NCBI GenBank assembly: GCA_002368665.1
Contig: DFEK01000003.1
Coordinates: 62,001-126,000 of the forward strand
DNA: 64,000 nucleotides
Source of the DNA: Lachnospiraceae bacterium UBA3804
GTDB taxonomy: Bacteria > Bacillota > Clostridia > Lachnospirales > Lachnospiraceae
Direction of reading: 5' to 3'
In this document: positions 1-8,929 of the stretch, piece after piece
Layout: each line of letters opens with the position of its first letter
Numbering within the stretch: position 1 is the stretch's first letter
Notes under the pieces: model-generated
The model's input: only the letters and a program-made list of their open reading frames with translations
Databases searched by the model: none
Told to the model about the DNA's origin: nothing
Translations under genes and position numbers: made by a program

Positions 1-902
1 GGATTCGTTCCGTATTCCGGGAAAGTTTCCATGATGCCCTGCCGCAGCAGGCGGAGGAAGGAAAGACGCTTCTTGAAAAACGGCATTCCGATCATATACG
101 TAAACAATGTGTTTACATAGAAAATCTCGGCAAACCGGTATTCGATTTCCTCCGGATATTCTTCCAGATACTCTCTTTTCCAACATTCCTCAATGAAGTA
201 AATCATTGTATCCATTCGGTCGTCACATTTCTCGCGGCTTACATGGTGTGTGGTGGAATCGGGTTTCTGGTAGTAGTAATAATTCGGTTCATCCACATAT
301 TCAAAATGCCTGCAGCAAAGCATGGTCAACGGAGCAAGGCAGTTATCTTCGTAGAAAACATGCTCCGGAAACCAAAGGCCGTTATCAATAAAAATCTCAC
401 GGCGATAGATTTTCGTTACCATGCTGCCCGGGTCAAGCAGTAACTTCGCATAATCTGCCGGCCCCAAAACTCCCGTCGGCGAGTCGGCATTGTTCCGGAT
501 GACCTCGCCTACCGTAAAGGACTGCTCGGACGTTAAATTGATATTGCAACCGACAATATCCGCACCGGTCTCCTGCGCTTTCTTTAAAAGCTTCTCGTAA
601 TAGTCCGGGCTTATCCAGTCATCGCTGTCGATAAAGCCAAACCACTCTCCGCTTGCCGCGCGGATTCCCAAATTTTTCGCTCCGCCCTGCCTTCTGTTTT
701 CGGGAGAGGCGATCACCTTAAGTCTCCCGGGATGGTCTTTCTCGTATTGGCGTAAAACTTCCAGCGACTGATCCGTGGATGCATCATCCACAGCAATAAT
801 TTCATAATCGTCTATCGTCTGGTTTAACAGGGACTCCATACAAAACTGCAAAAGTCCTTCTTTGGCCATATTGTATACCGGTACTATAATACTGAGTTTC
901 AT
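1..902 (-). CDS. Family 2 glycosyltransferase, C-terminus cut by window edge
   Basis: Likely transfers one sugar of the surface-glycan repeat unit onto a lipid-linked acceptor at the inner face of the membrane. The translation from ATG 902 begins MKLSIIVPVYNMAKEG, the GT-A fold start, followed by a VDDASTDQS nucleotide-binding motif and a FIDSDDW metal-binding DxD-type motif near residue 95. About 300 residues are visible and the frame is still open at base 1, so the end lies outside the window. CGGAAG precedes the start, and the gene follows the ABC transporter by 8 bases, so it is the most distal visible member of the operon that starts near 11450. Sugar specificity cannot be read. Confidence 0.88.
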   Translation of the reverse strand, partial: MKLSIIVPVYNMAKEGLLQFCMESLLNQTIDDYEIIAVDDASTDQSLEVLRQYEKDHPGRLKVIASPENRRQGGAKNLGIRAASGEWFGFIDSDDWISPDYYEKLLKKAQETGADIVGCNINLTSEQSFTVGEVIRNNADSPTGVLGPADYAKLLLDPGSMVTKIYRREIFIDNGLWFPEHVFYEDNCLAPLTMLCCRHFEYVDEPNYYYYQKPDSTTHHVSREKCDDRMDTMIYFIEECWKREYLEEYPEEIEYRFAEIFYVNTLFTYMIGMPFFKKRLSFLRLLRQGIMETFPEYGTN

Positions 903-910
903 CTTCCGTT

Positions 911-2659
911 TTATCGTTCCTTGATTACCTGTTTATTCTCAACGCGGTATACCGCGTCGCATTTCTCTATGGTCTGCAGTCGGTGTGCAATGATGATCAT
1001 GGTCTTGCTTCCCTGCAGGCGGTTAATGGAATCCACAATCGCTTTCTCCGTTTCGTTATCCAAAGCACTGGTTGCTTCATCCATAACCAGAACTTCCGGA
1101 TCATCATACAAAGCTCTTGCGATACCGATTCGCTGTCTCTGTCCGCCGGAAATCTGAAGTCCGCGTTCTCCGATTCCGGTGTTGATTCCGTCGGGAAGTG
1201 TCTTTACAAACTCGTCAAGTTGGGCTTCTTTCAAAGCCTCCCAAACACGGTCATCGTCAATTTCTTCCTCGCGGATTCCGAATGCCACATTTCTTCGGAT
1301 TGTATCATCAAGCATGAAAATACTCTGCGGAATATAACCGACATTCTTTAACCATTTACGATAGTTTCCGTTCTCAAAAATATTCACGCCGTCAACGCAG
1401 ATCTCACCTTCCTGCGCTTTTAACAAGCCGAGAAGGATATCCACTATGGTTGATTTGCCCGCACCGGTTGTACCGACAATTCCGACGCTCGTACCGATGG
1501 GGATCGTTAAGTTCGCATGTTCCAAAATATTCACACCGCGTGTATTCGCATAATGGAATGTAATATCGGTCATTGTGATTTCTTTCGTCGCCGGAAGTTT
1601 CTCCGTCGGCGGTTCCAAAGAGGAAATATCCGTTTTGCCGGACTGTATTTCATCCTGCAGGTTATCGGTTACTCCCATAAAGAACGGTTCAAAGTAAGCG
1701 ATATTGTTCAACTGATTGTTAATCCGGTTTGCACAGGGCATCAATCTGGTCAGGCCAAACGCGAACACTGAAAGTGTTCCGATTGATTTGGCAGCATCGC
1801 CTCCGTAAAGGTAAAGATAGAGGAAATACAAAACCACACCTGCCATGCAGACCACTTCAATAATCAATCTGGGGATATTGTTGATGACAGTATATTTCTG
1901 TACGGCTCCTACATATCCCTTACCGCATTCCTTGTAATCTTCCACAAACTGCTTTTCTCTGCCGGAAACCTTGATTTCTTTAATACCCATGACCGTTTCG
2001 GAAATGTGTTTAAAAAGACCGCTGTAGTACTCCTGGTTCTCTTCTCCCGCTTTTTTCATGACCGGCTTGATAAAAATTTTGATAACAAACAGTGTGATTA
2101 CCAAAAGAACCGTAATAATGGCTGCCATCAGCGGATCCTTCAAAATTAAGGTAAGGGCAATTCCCAGGAATACAATTGCCTCGGAAACCAGCGTCAAAAG
2201 AGCCTGGATCAAAGCATACATATTATTGACGTCCGAAGTAATGGAACGCTGAATAACCGCCGTATCGGCACTTAAGAAAAACTCATAATCCCTGCGGATA
2301 AAGTTTTTCATCATACGCTCCGAAGTATTGAACTGATTGGTGAAAATGAATTTATATAAGATTTTATATTCCCAATAAATGTAAATGTTCTTAATGATGA
2401 ATGCCACAATCAGCATAAGCAGAATCGCAACGCCAAATGCTTTCTCCGTCCGAAACGGGGATATATGATAGAGCGTCATTACGATTTTATTGTCTGCAAG
2501 TGCTTCCGGTGTCAGAATCAGCGTAACCACGGGAATAATGGCAACAATGGAAAAAGCTTCCAGAATCGCGCCGATAAACATTAAAAAGATCAATCCGGCC
2601 ATCTGCCATTTCTGCTTGCGGTCCAAAAGGACATTCAGTTTCGTTAAAATCTTTTTCAT
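911..2659 (-). CDS. PglK-like ABC transporter, putative lipid-linked glycan flippase
   Basis: Fused half-transporter of 582 residues: an N-terminal six-helix permease (about residues 20-320) and a C-terminal ATPase. Walker A is GTTGAGKST at about 396-404, the signature is ISGGQRQR, Walker B is VLVMDEATSALD, and a switch His follows in IIIAHRL. The N-terminus (LEAFSIVAIIPVVTLI) resembles, from memory, the start of Campylobacter PglK, which flips lipid-linked oligosaccharides. Position among glycosyltransferases, and the absence of any Wzx flippase in the window, support export of the lipid-linked repeat unit. A peptide or lipid exporter of the MsbA type cannot be excluded. The ribosome binding site is weak and distant. 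Confidence 0.85.
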   Translation of the reverse strand: MKKILTKLNVLLDRKQKWQMAGLIFLMFIGAILEAFSIVAIIPVVTLILTPEALADNKIVMTLYHISPFRTEKAFGVAILLMLIVAFIIKNIYIYWEYKILYKFIFTNQFNTSERMMKNFIRRDYEFFLSADTAVIQRSITSDVNNMYALIQALLTLVSEAIVFLGIALTLILKDPLMAAIITVLLVITLFVIKIFIKPVMKKAGEENQEYYSGLFKHISETVMGIKEIKVSGREKQFVEDYKECGKGYVGAVQKYTVINNIPRLIIEVVCMAGVVLYFLYLYLYGGDAAKSIGTLSVFAFGLTRLMPCANRINNQLNNIAYFEPFFMGVTDNLQDEIQSGKTDISSLEPPTEKLPATKEITMTDITFHYANTRGVNILEHANLTIPIGTSVGIVGTTGAGKSTIVDILLGLLKAQEGEICVDGVNIFENGNYRKWLKNVGYIPQSIFMLDDTIRRNVAFGIREEEIDDDRVWEALKEAQLDEFVKTLPDGINTGIGERGLQISGGQRQRIGIARALYDDPEVLVMDEATSALDNETEKAIVDSINRLQGSKTMIIIAHRLQTIEKCDAVYRVENKQVIKER

Positions 2660-2685
2660 GAAAGTCGTGTACTTTCCTTTCGCAT

Positions 2686-3726
2686 CTATTCTTCTTTGGC
2701 TCCGGTATAGATTACGGTCTTGCCCGGTTTCTTTAACTTCATGTACAGCCCGTGTGCCCGCTTGGACAACCGGGGCGCTTTCATCAGAATCTTTAAATTC
2801 TTCTTTTCCTTCTCGGACAGAAACGGATTACTCTCGATTTCCGCTTTGTTACTACGAATGTAGGTAATTATCCCGTCACAAACCGGATTGTTCCTCATCT
2901 CTTTCACCGGAATGTGCAACAGATAATCCAGTCTTTGGAACAGGCAGAATCTCTTCGCTGCGGTAATACTCTCCGGATATTTCTCTTCCGCCAGTTTATA
3001 TGCCGTATCGGAATTGGCAATCATGGCATCGTAGAATTCTCTTTTAAATGTTCCTCTTGTATTGCTCACATCGGAAAGCACAATATGATATCCGAGTGTT
3101 TCCACACTGTAAACGCCATCCGTTTGCTGAAGCATGCGAAGTAACAGTTCAAAATCCTCATTGAGTTTCCCTTCCGGAAACGCAAAGTTTTTCATGAAAT
3201 TCGCACGGATCAGCTTGGTACAAAACGAGGCATCTCCTTTATGCAACATCAGCTGATGGAAGACATCTTTGGCCGGATGAAATACCACCTCTCCCGAAGA
3301 AGATTCCGCCTCTTTTAAGATTTCTCCCGATGTAGATTCGTAACAGGTCAGGATTTGAAAAATAACTCCCGACGGATGAGCCTTCGCTGCCGAATGAAGG
3401 CGCTCGTACATGTCGATTTCCACATAATCATCGCTGTCACAGAATGCGATGTAATCTCCTGTTGCATGCCTAAGGCCCGTATTTCTGGCTGCGGAAGAAC
3501 CTGCATTCTCCTGATGAAACGTAAAAACATTCCCGTATTTTTGTGCATATGCATCGCAGAATACACCGGACTGATCCTTGGAGCCGTCATCCACAAGAAT
3601 GATCTCCAGGTTCGGATAGGTCTGCGATAAAAGAGTATCCACCAGTCTGTCGATATCCTTTTCGGCATTGTAAACCGGAACCACTACCGATATTTTGTCT
3701 GTTTTACCTATTCCGGTTTCCTCCAT
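2686..3726 (-). CDS. Family 2 glycosyltransferase
   Basis: A 346-residue GT2 enzyme of the glycan operon. It shows ISVVVPVYNAEKDI at the N-terminus, VDDGSKDQSG as the nucleotide-binding loop and FCDSDDYVEI as the metal-binding motif near residue 90. No membrane segment is evident; the C-terminus is basic, as often seen in peripheral membrane glycosyltransferases. The ATG at 3726 is chosen over the one at 3732 because AAAGGGGA then sits 6 bases upstream; at 3732 it would touch the codon. The start overlaps the end of the upstream GT4 gene by 19 bases. Donor and acceptor are unknown. Confidence 0.9.
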   Translation of the reverse strand: MEETGIGKTDKISVVVPVYNAEKDIDRLVDTLLSQTYPNLEIILVDDGSKDQSGVFCDAYAQKYGNVFTFHQENAGSSAARNTGLRHATGDYIAFCDSDDYVEIDMYERLHSAAKAHPSGVIFQILTCYESTSGEILKEAESSSGEVVFHPAKDVFHQLMLHKGDASFCTKLIRANFMKNFAFPEGKLNEDFELLLRMLQQTDGVYSVETLGYHIVLSDVSNTRGTFKREFYDAMIANSDTAYKLAEEKYPESITAAKRFCLFQRLDYLLHIPVKEMRNNPVCDGIITYIRSNKAEIESNPFLSEKEKKNLKILMKAPRLSKRAHGLYMKLKKPGKTVIYTGAKEE

Positions 3727-4898
3727 GTCCATTCCCCTTTAACATATGCATACATTTTCCGCTGCGGGATCACTTTGGCTTCGCTCAACGGACCGCTTTC
3801 GCAGAACGTTATTTCTCCGCTCATAAGATTGTCACAAAGAGCTACAAGTCTTTCGGCCGCAGTATTGGGATTCCATTCTTCGGCAATCGTCCGATACGCT
3901 TCTTCACCAAGTTTCTTTCTAAGGTTTTCGTCGGATAAGACCATACGAAGCGCATCCTCGAGTGATTGCAGATTTCCGCTTCGGTAAATCAGTCCGTTAA
4001 CTTTATCTTTGATCAAAAACGGCGCCGCGCCGACCGCATGAGATGCAATGACCGCGCATCCGCTGTTCATCGCTTCGTTTATAACCGCTCCCCAACCTTC
4101 TTCAAAATTGCTGGTAAAAAGATAGATATCGGCATCATCCATATAAGCGCGCACTTCTTCCGGCTTCAGGAAACCCGTGAAAGAAACCCTCTCTTCCAGT
4201 CGGTTTTGTTCTGTATATTTCTTTAATTCCTCTTCGCACTCTCCGCCGCCGATAAAGGTCATCTCAAACGCAAGTCCTTCATCCGCCATTTTCTTTACCG
4301 CCTGCAACGCATCCATTGCATGTTTCAGCTTCAGAAAACGTCCGGCCCAGAGAATCTTCGGAACGGAATTCTTTTTCAGAATCCCGCCATCCTTCGCGGG
4401 GATAAATGCGGGAAAATAGCCCCATTTAAACCGTTTGCCACGATAAGCCCTGATGATTTCGAAATCATCCGCAACATAAGCTCCGCAGCAAAGCAGATAT
4501 ACGGGTGCATCTGAGTATCTGGTATGATCGTGATACTTGCGAATCAATCCCTTCGGAGAAATTGCCTTCCACTGTCCTTCCCTGTAAAGCCTCTCCCATG
4601 CCCGAATCACTATTTTTTGTTCGGCAAGCCGGCCTGCGATATAGGATTCATCATCCAAACCGTCGAAAATAACCACATCACTTTCATCGATGATTTTCTG
4701 AACCCCTTCGGAATCATCCGCATATATTTGCAGATACGGAAGCGCCGAATAATCCTTTGCCCAGCCCTGACGGATTCTTTCCTCTTCCATCGGTTCCGTC
4801 TGAACAAACACATAATCCTTTCCAAGAATTCGATAGAGTTCGTCCGATAGCGGAATCTGATGGTGATTGATGTAATTGGAAATAAAGGTCAGTTTCAT
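3708..4898 (-). CDS. Family 4 glycosyltransferase (GT-B fold)
   Basis: A 396-residue retaining GT4 enzyme. The N-terminal Rossmann domain starts MKLTFISNYINHHQIPLSDE, and the C-terminal domain carries the donor-binding signature EGWGAVINEAMNSGCAVIAS (about residues 270-290) with the conserved E-x7-E spacing. The GFLKPEEVRAYMDDADIYLF stretch just before it is typical of the family. ATG 4898 overlaps the TGA of the preceding gene as ATGA; the 16 residues that an upstream in-frame start would add do not look like family sequence. Together with the neighbouring GT2 and GT4 genes it should build the repeat unit. Linkage not predictable. Confidence 0.9.
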   Translation of the reverse strand: MKLTFISNYINHHQIPLSDELYRILGKDYVFVQTEPMEEERIRQGWAKDYSALPYLQIYADDSEGVQKIIDESDVVIFDGLDDESYIAGRLAEQKIVIRAWERLYREGQWKAISPKGLIRKYHDHTRYSDAPVYLLCCGAYVADDFEIIRAYRGKRFKWGYFPAFIPAKDGGILKKNSVPKILWAGRFLKLKHAMDALQAVKKMADEGLAFEMTFIGGGECEEELKKYTEQNRLEERVSFTGFLKPEEVRAYMDDADIYLFTSNFEEGWGAVINEAMNSGCAVIASHAVGAAPFLIKDKVNGLIYRSGNLQSLEDALRMVLSDENLRKKLGEEAYRTIAEEWNPNTAAERLVALCDNLMSGEITFCESGPLSEAKVIPQRKMYAYVKGEWTWRKPE

Positions 4899-6184
4899 CT
4901 TTCGGTCCGTTCCTGTCTTTGCACGATTGTCTCGTAGATGGAGCAAAGTGTTTCCGCATTCCGATTTCCGTCATGGCGGGCTCTTGCATCCGAAGCAGCC
5001 GCATCCAGCATGTCGGAAAGGATCCTGTCGTTCGCATCAACCATTTCAAACATCTTACGGATTGCGGTAGCCAGATTACCGGGATCGTTTCCTTCGTATA
5101 AAATGCCGTCCCTTTCAGGAGAAAGGATATCAGCAACGCCACCTACATTACTTGCCACACACGGAACCCCGAGAAGCATGGCCTCAGCAAGAGAATTCGG
5201 GGAATTCTCCATTACGGAAGGAAGTACAAACAATGAACAGGAAAGAAGTTCCCTCTTTACTTCCTCTGCCGATAAATATCCCATAAACTCGATGCAATCC
5301 GAGGTCTTTGTTTTATGCATCAGTTCTTTCAGGTATTTTCCGTAAGTTGAGATTAAAACCTTTTTCTTGATTCCGCCTACACCTGTAATTGTATTTCCCG
5401 CAACCCTGACCGTAACATCCGGGTAGTTTCTTCGGACAAGTTCCAAAGCTTTGATCAGAATATGGAATCCCTTAATCGGATAATCACACTGGGAAACAAA
5501 AATCGAATGCTTTTTTATCTTTTCCGCATTCCATCTGCCATCATAGAACGTGCTTCGCATGGTTTCGTTCATCGGCAGATATTTCGCATCCGGATTCAGG
5601 AAATCACTGTATTTGCTGTCCAGTCTGGTCCGTCCGGTTGTGTAGCCCGCAAGCAGAATCGCTTCCTTTTCATGCTCCGCCCGGCGTTCGAATTTTTCCT
5701 TCTGTTTGGGCAATGTATCGTCCTTTAAAATATCGCGAAGTGTGGTGCTGTTAATCCACTCTTCGTCAACGCCGACCAGATAATTCTCAGCCAACGCCGT
5801 GCATACGCCCTGGAAACCGATCAGAAGTTTCTCCGGACAATCAAGTGCCTTGGCCGCAGACAGTGTGTGTGCGTATTCCGTACCGAAAACATGAACCACA
5901 TCCGGTCGGAAAGCGTTCATGATCTGCTTCATCCTTTCGGTTACCGCCTCATCATAATTTTCCGGGCGCGTCGTATCTTCCACAAAACCAAAGGCGGAAA
6001 TTCCGTCAAAATCAAAATCCTTATTATCCGGATACGGAAATGCAATTCCCAGATTAAACCGGTCCGGCTTCTTGGACAAAGCATCAAACAGACCGGCAAG
6101 CCAGCCTTCCTTGCTGGAAGATGCAATATGCAGTTTCTCGGCAATCTGTGGGAGACACTGATTGCAAATCCACAAAACCTTCAT
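4895..6184 (-). CDS. Family 4 glycosyltransferase (GT-B fold)
   Basis: A 429-residue GT4 protein starting MKVLWICNQCLPQIAEKL, with the donor-site signature MENSPNSLAEAMLLGVPCVA around residues 325-345 and the preceding GYLSAEEVKRELLSCSLFVL. The N-terminal domain contains VVHVFGTEYAH, similar to the HvHtH-type element of the family. It overlaps both neighbours by 4 bases (ATGA on each side), which indicates translational coupling in the glycan operon. The binding site in front of ATG 6184 is poor, which fits coupling. The function is addition of one sugar to the lipid-linked glycan; the sugar is unknown. Confidence 0.9.
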   Translation of the reverse strand: MKVLWICNQCLPQIAEKLHIASSSKEGWLAGLFDALSKKPDRFNLGIAFPYPDNKDFDFDGISAFGFVEDTTRPENYDEAVTERMKQIMNAFRPDVVHVFGTEYAHTLSAAKALDCPEKLLIGFQGVCTALAENYLVGVDEEWINSTTLRDILKDDTLPKQKEKFERRAEHEKEAILLAGYTTGRTRLDSKYSDFLNPDAKYLPMNETMRSTFYDGRWNAEKIKKHSIFVSQCDYPIKGFHILIKALELVRRNYPDVTVRVAGNTITGVGGIKKKVLISTYGKYLKELMHKTKTSDCIEFMGYLSAEEVKRELLSCSLFVLPSVMENSPNSLAEAMLLGVPCVASNVGGVADILSPERDGILYEGNDPGNLATAIRKMFEMVDANDRILSDMLDAAASDARARHDGNRNAETLCSIYETIVQRQERTER

Positions 6185-7035
6185 CGATACATTTTCTTTC
6201 TTAAACGGTCATACGCTCCCGAAAACGGAGAATCGGAGGCGATCCAACGTCTGAGCGGTTGCAGGGTAATCACCCCGAACAACTTTTCTTTCCGGATCTG
6301 TTTTTTGCTCATATATTTTTCCGTGATGGATCTGTGCTCTTCACGGTCTCTTCTGCGATTTTCTTTGCTTTCACTGTATCCACCGCCTTCGTAATCCGCC
6401 ACGACCATGTTCAGGCAGACCGGTCTGGCTTTACCGACAAAATAGTTGTAAAGGAAAAAGTCATAGTCGGCACGGATCTTGTATTTCGGATTTAACTGCT
6501 TGTTTCTCCAAAGTTCGCGCTTGAAGAAGCAGGCCTGGTGGCAGGGAATATGACGATAACATTGGGATGGTGTGATTTTCTCCGGAAGATGCATGATATT
6601 TCCCGCACGGCGGAAATATGCATCGCCGTAATAAATCTTTTTGTTTCCGGTTGATTCCATCACTTCCTTGGTTTTGCAAAGTACATCCGGTGAATAAAAC
6701 GAATCTCCGCAGTTCATAAAAGAGATGTAATCACCCTTGGCCATTTTAACCGCATAATTCATGGCATCATATATCCCGCTGTCCGGAACACTGTAAATGC
6801 GAACATCCGGAAAACCGCCTTCTTTTACGTATATTTCCTGCAGTCCGTCACTTTCGGAAAGGTGATATCCTTCCGAAATAAGATATTCTTTGCAGGAAAG
6901 GAGCGAATCATCCTTTGATGCTCCGTCCTTGATGAGCAGTTCAAAGTCCGCATCCTTTTGTGCAAGGATATTTATAACTGTCTCCTTCAGTTTGTCTCCG
7001 GCATTAAAACACACCGTAACAACAGTAAACTTCAT
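6181..7035 (-). CDS. Family 2 glycosyltransferase
   Basis: A 284-residue GT2 protein of the short WfgS/WcaA-like kind. It shows MKFTVVTVCFNAGDKLKETV, then LIKDGASKDDS as the nucleotide loop and ISFMNCGDSFY, a GD-containing variant of the metal site, near residue 105. The Arg-rich C-terminus may contact the membrane. The start at 7035 has AAAGGA 7 bases upstream; the longer frame from 7068 would add eleven residues that do not match the family. The gene overlaps the next by 4 bases and follows the EpsG-like gene by 11. Substrates unknown. Confidence 0.88.
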   Translation of the reverse strand: MKFTVVTVCFNAGDKLKETVINILAQKDADFELLIKDGASKDDSLLSCKEYLISEGYHLSESDGLQEIYVKEGGFPDVRIYSVPDSGIYDAMNYAVKMAKGDYISFMNCGDSFYSPDVLCKTKEVMESTGNKKIYYGDAYFRRAGNIMHLPEKITPSQCYRHIPCHQACFFKRELWRNKQLNPKYKIRADYDFFLYNYFVGKARPVCLNMVVADYEGGGYSESKENRRRDREEHRSITEKYMSKKQIRKEKLFGVITLQPLRRWIASDSPFSGAYDRLRKKMYR

Positions 7036-7046
7036 GGCCATTCCTT

Positions 7047-8135
7047 TTAATGCGTAATCCAGTTCCAATACGGAACAATATGTGTCGCCTCATCTTTGCA
7101 GGTATGCAGGAAGAAAAGAAAATATCCAGCTCCGGCAACGAATACCGCCACCGTAACGACGATTCGAAGCCACTTCTTCCGAATTCCCAAAATTACGGAC
7201 GGAATCAGGAAGATCTGAAATACATTTAAAAAATATCCGATTCTCGAAATCACCGGCATAAACGAGCAACAGCAATAAACAATCAATGCAAGAAGATTCA
7301 GTTTAAAGTAAAACCGGTTCTGTTCCTTTTCCTGCCATCCGGTTTTAAGAAATGCTACGGCAAACAGTAAAACCACCACACATCTTGCTATTTGTACTAC
7401 GCTCGTAGTTTGCGTATCATAAACCGAACCTTCGTAGAACGGATAGAAGAAAAAGATAATCCGCCGGTAGAAATTCGGAAATGCCAGAAGGCTTGCCGCA
7501 AACACGCCCAGCACCGGATAAACCCATACTTTCCATCTAAGCTTTGCAAGCGGATACACCACCAAGCAGAACAAAACCGCCATATGGAAGGTGGACGCAA
7601 GTAAAATCAAAAGAACAAATTTCTCGTATTCTTTGGTGAACAAAAATTTCACCGCAAACATTGCCACCGCAAGAACCAGATAGTAGCGGACGGAATTAAA
7701 TCCGGATAGGTAAATGCCGAATATCATATACAGGAAAAACGAATATCCGAATTTTTCGCCGAGTGCATATATGGCGCGAAGCGAAAAGAAAATGGTCAGC
7801 GCGGCAATCAGTCCGAAAATAACAATGTAGTTTTCCTTCCCGAAAAGGAAATGACAGACCCGGACAAAGAAATTAAACCCAAACTCCGTGGAAACATAAC
7901 GGTTCTGGCTGATCAGACTGAATATCGAAGTGTATTCCCAATAATCGTTTCCGATGGCAATACGGCAGGCGCTTACTGCAAGGAGCGAGAAAAAAATCCC
8001 GAAAAGAAGACTGAAATTTTTCAGTTTTCCTCTGGTAAATGCATTCGCACCCGTAACAGGAACGATATTCTCTTTCGGTTCAACCAGCAGTCCGAGCGCC
8101 ACGGTTACGGCTGCCAGAATCAGATAGATTAACAT
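7047..8135 (-). CDS. epsG: EpsG-type polysaccharide polymerase (Wzy-like)
   Basis: A 362-residue polytopic membrane protein with about ten hydrophobic helices. It has the EpsG-family hallmarks: a first helix MLIYLILAAVTVALGLLV, an early periplasmic ACRIAIGNDYWEYTSIF segment, and a central GYSFFLYMIFGIYLSGFNSV helix followed by RYYL. Such proteins polymerise lipid-linked repeat units on the outer face of the membrane. ATG 8135 is chosen because AAAAGGA lies in front of it and the hydrophobic start is then N-terminal; the longer frame adds 38 charged residues. It overlaps the end of the upstream GT2 gene by 7 bases. Its presence with a Wzz homologue argues for a Wzy-dependent-like route. Confidence 0.85.
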   Translation of the reverse strand: MLIYLILAAVTVALGLLVEPKENIVPVTGANAFTRGKLKNFSLLFGIFFSLLAVSACRIAIGNDYWEYTSIFSLISQNRYVSTEFGFNFFVRVCHFLFGKENYIVIFGLIAALTIFFSLRAIYALGEKFGYSFFLYMIFGIYLSGFNSVRYYLVLAVAMFAVKFLFTKEYEKFVLLILLASTFHMAVLFCLVVYPLAKLRWKVWVYPVLGVFAASLLAFPNFYRRIIFFFYPFYEGSVYDTQTTSVVQIARCVVVLLFAVAFLKTGWQEKEQNRFYFKLNLLALIVYCCCSFMPVISRIGYFLNVFQIFLIPSVILGIRKKWLRIVVTVAVFVAGAGYFLFFLHTCKDEATHIVPYWNWITH

Positions 8136-8920
8136 TCCCGAATCCTTTTCCCCTCTTTGATTCCTTCCGTGATCAGTTTCCAGGCTTTCTTTTTGCCCAA
8201 TTCTTTCGTTTCTATGTTTCGTTTTAAATACACAAAGCGGAACGCCCAAAGCGGTGCAAATCCTTTATAGAGAAAGGCAAACAACACACCTCTGTCGTGA
8301 AAGTATTTCTCGTTGAATCCGTTAAACCAGGTGGACTGACGATACTCCTCTTCGCCGAGAACCTCCGTGGAAGTGAATATCTTTAATCCTTTTCTTAAAC
8401 AATCTGTCAGGAAGAGGGAATCTTCTCCGTTGGAGTATTTCGCCCCCCCGCCGAAAAGCAGGGAATACTTTACGCCAGCCTTCACCAGGGAATCTCTTCT
8501 TGCCGCAATGGAGTAGGCCGGATAGCGTCCGCAGTTTAATTTGCCGATCTTTTTCTCCTCTTCATTCCAATATGTCTTTCGCTTCGGATCTACACGAACA
8601 TTGAACAAAATCAGGTCGGCATCCGGTCTTTTCGCAAAAGCGGAAATAACTTTGTCCGCATAGCCGGCATCGTAAATAATGTCCTCATCCGAGAAAAGCA
8701 CAAGTTCGGCATTCGCGTTTTCCAGGCAAAGGTTTCTGCTTCGTCCGACTCCGCGTCCGTCGTCGGAGATAATCAGAATACGGCATCCGTCAATTTTTTC
8801 TTCCGCGCGCTTTCTTTCGTCGCACTGATTGACCAAAACCGCATCCGTCTCAATATGCATTTTTCGGATCAGTTCTTCCGGCTTGTTTTTCAGGGAAGAA
8901 ATCAGGACTTCGAGTTTCAA
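8129..8920 (-). CDS. Family 2 glycosyltransferase, TTG start
   Basis: A 263-residue GT2-like protein. The start region KLEVLISSLKNK followed by VLVNQCDE, and the acidic VLFSDEDIIYD motif near residue 90, identify the nucleotide and metal sites; GGGAKYSNGEDSLFL is the later acceptor-side motif. The start is a TTG at 8920 preceded by AGGT seven bases away; no in-frame ATG precedes the conserved N-terminus. The GGG of the GGGAK motif is written in a run of seven G (8443-8449), a site prone to slippage. Operon member between wzz and epsG. Sugar unknown. Confidence 0.86.
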   Translation of the reverse strand: MKLEVLISSLKNKPEELIRKMHIETDAVLVNQCDERKRAEEKIDGCRILIISDDGRGVGRSRNLCLENANAELVLFSDEDIIYDAGYADKVISAFAKRPDADLILFNVRVDPKRKTYWNEEEKKIGKLNCGRYPAYSIAARRDSLVKAGVKYSLLFGGGAKYSNGEDSLFLTDCLRKGLKIFTSTEVLGEEEYRQSTWFNGFNEKYFHDRGVLFAFLYKGFAPLWAFRFVYLKRNIETKELGKKKAWKLITEGIKEGKRIREC

Positions 8921-8929
8921 TGCGCTTAC

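Noticed and set aside
206..443. Two short plus-strand frames of 61 and 66 codons
   Set aside because: They lie antisense to the clear GT2 coding sequence, with no binding site and no recognisable protein; treated as shadows.
2490..2867. Plus-strand frame of 125 codons
   Set aside because: Antisense across the junction of two well supported minus-strand genes; composition like reverse-complement shadow.
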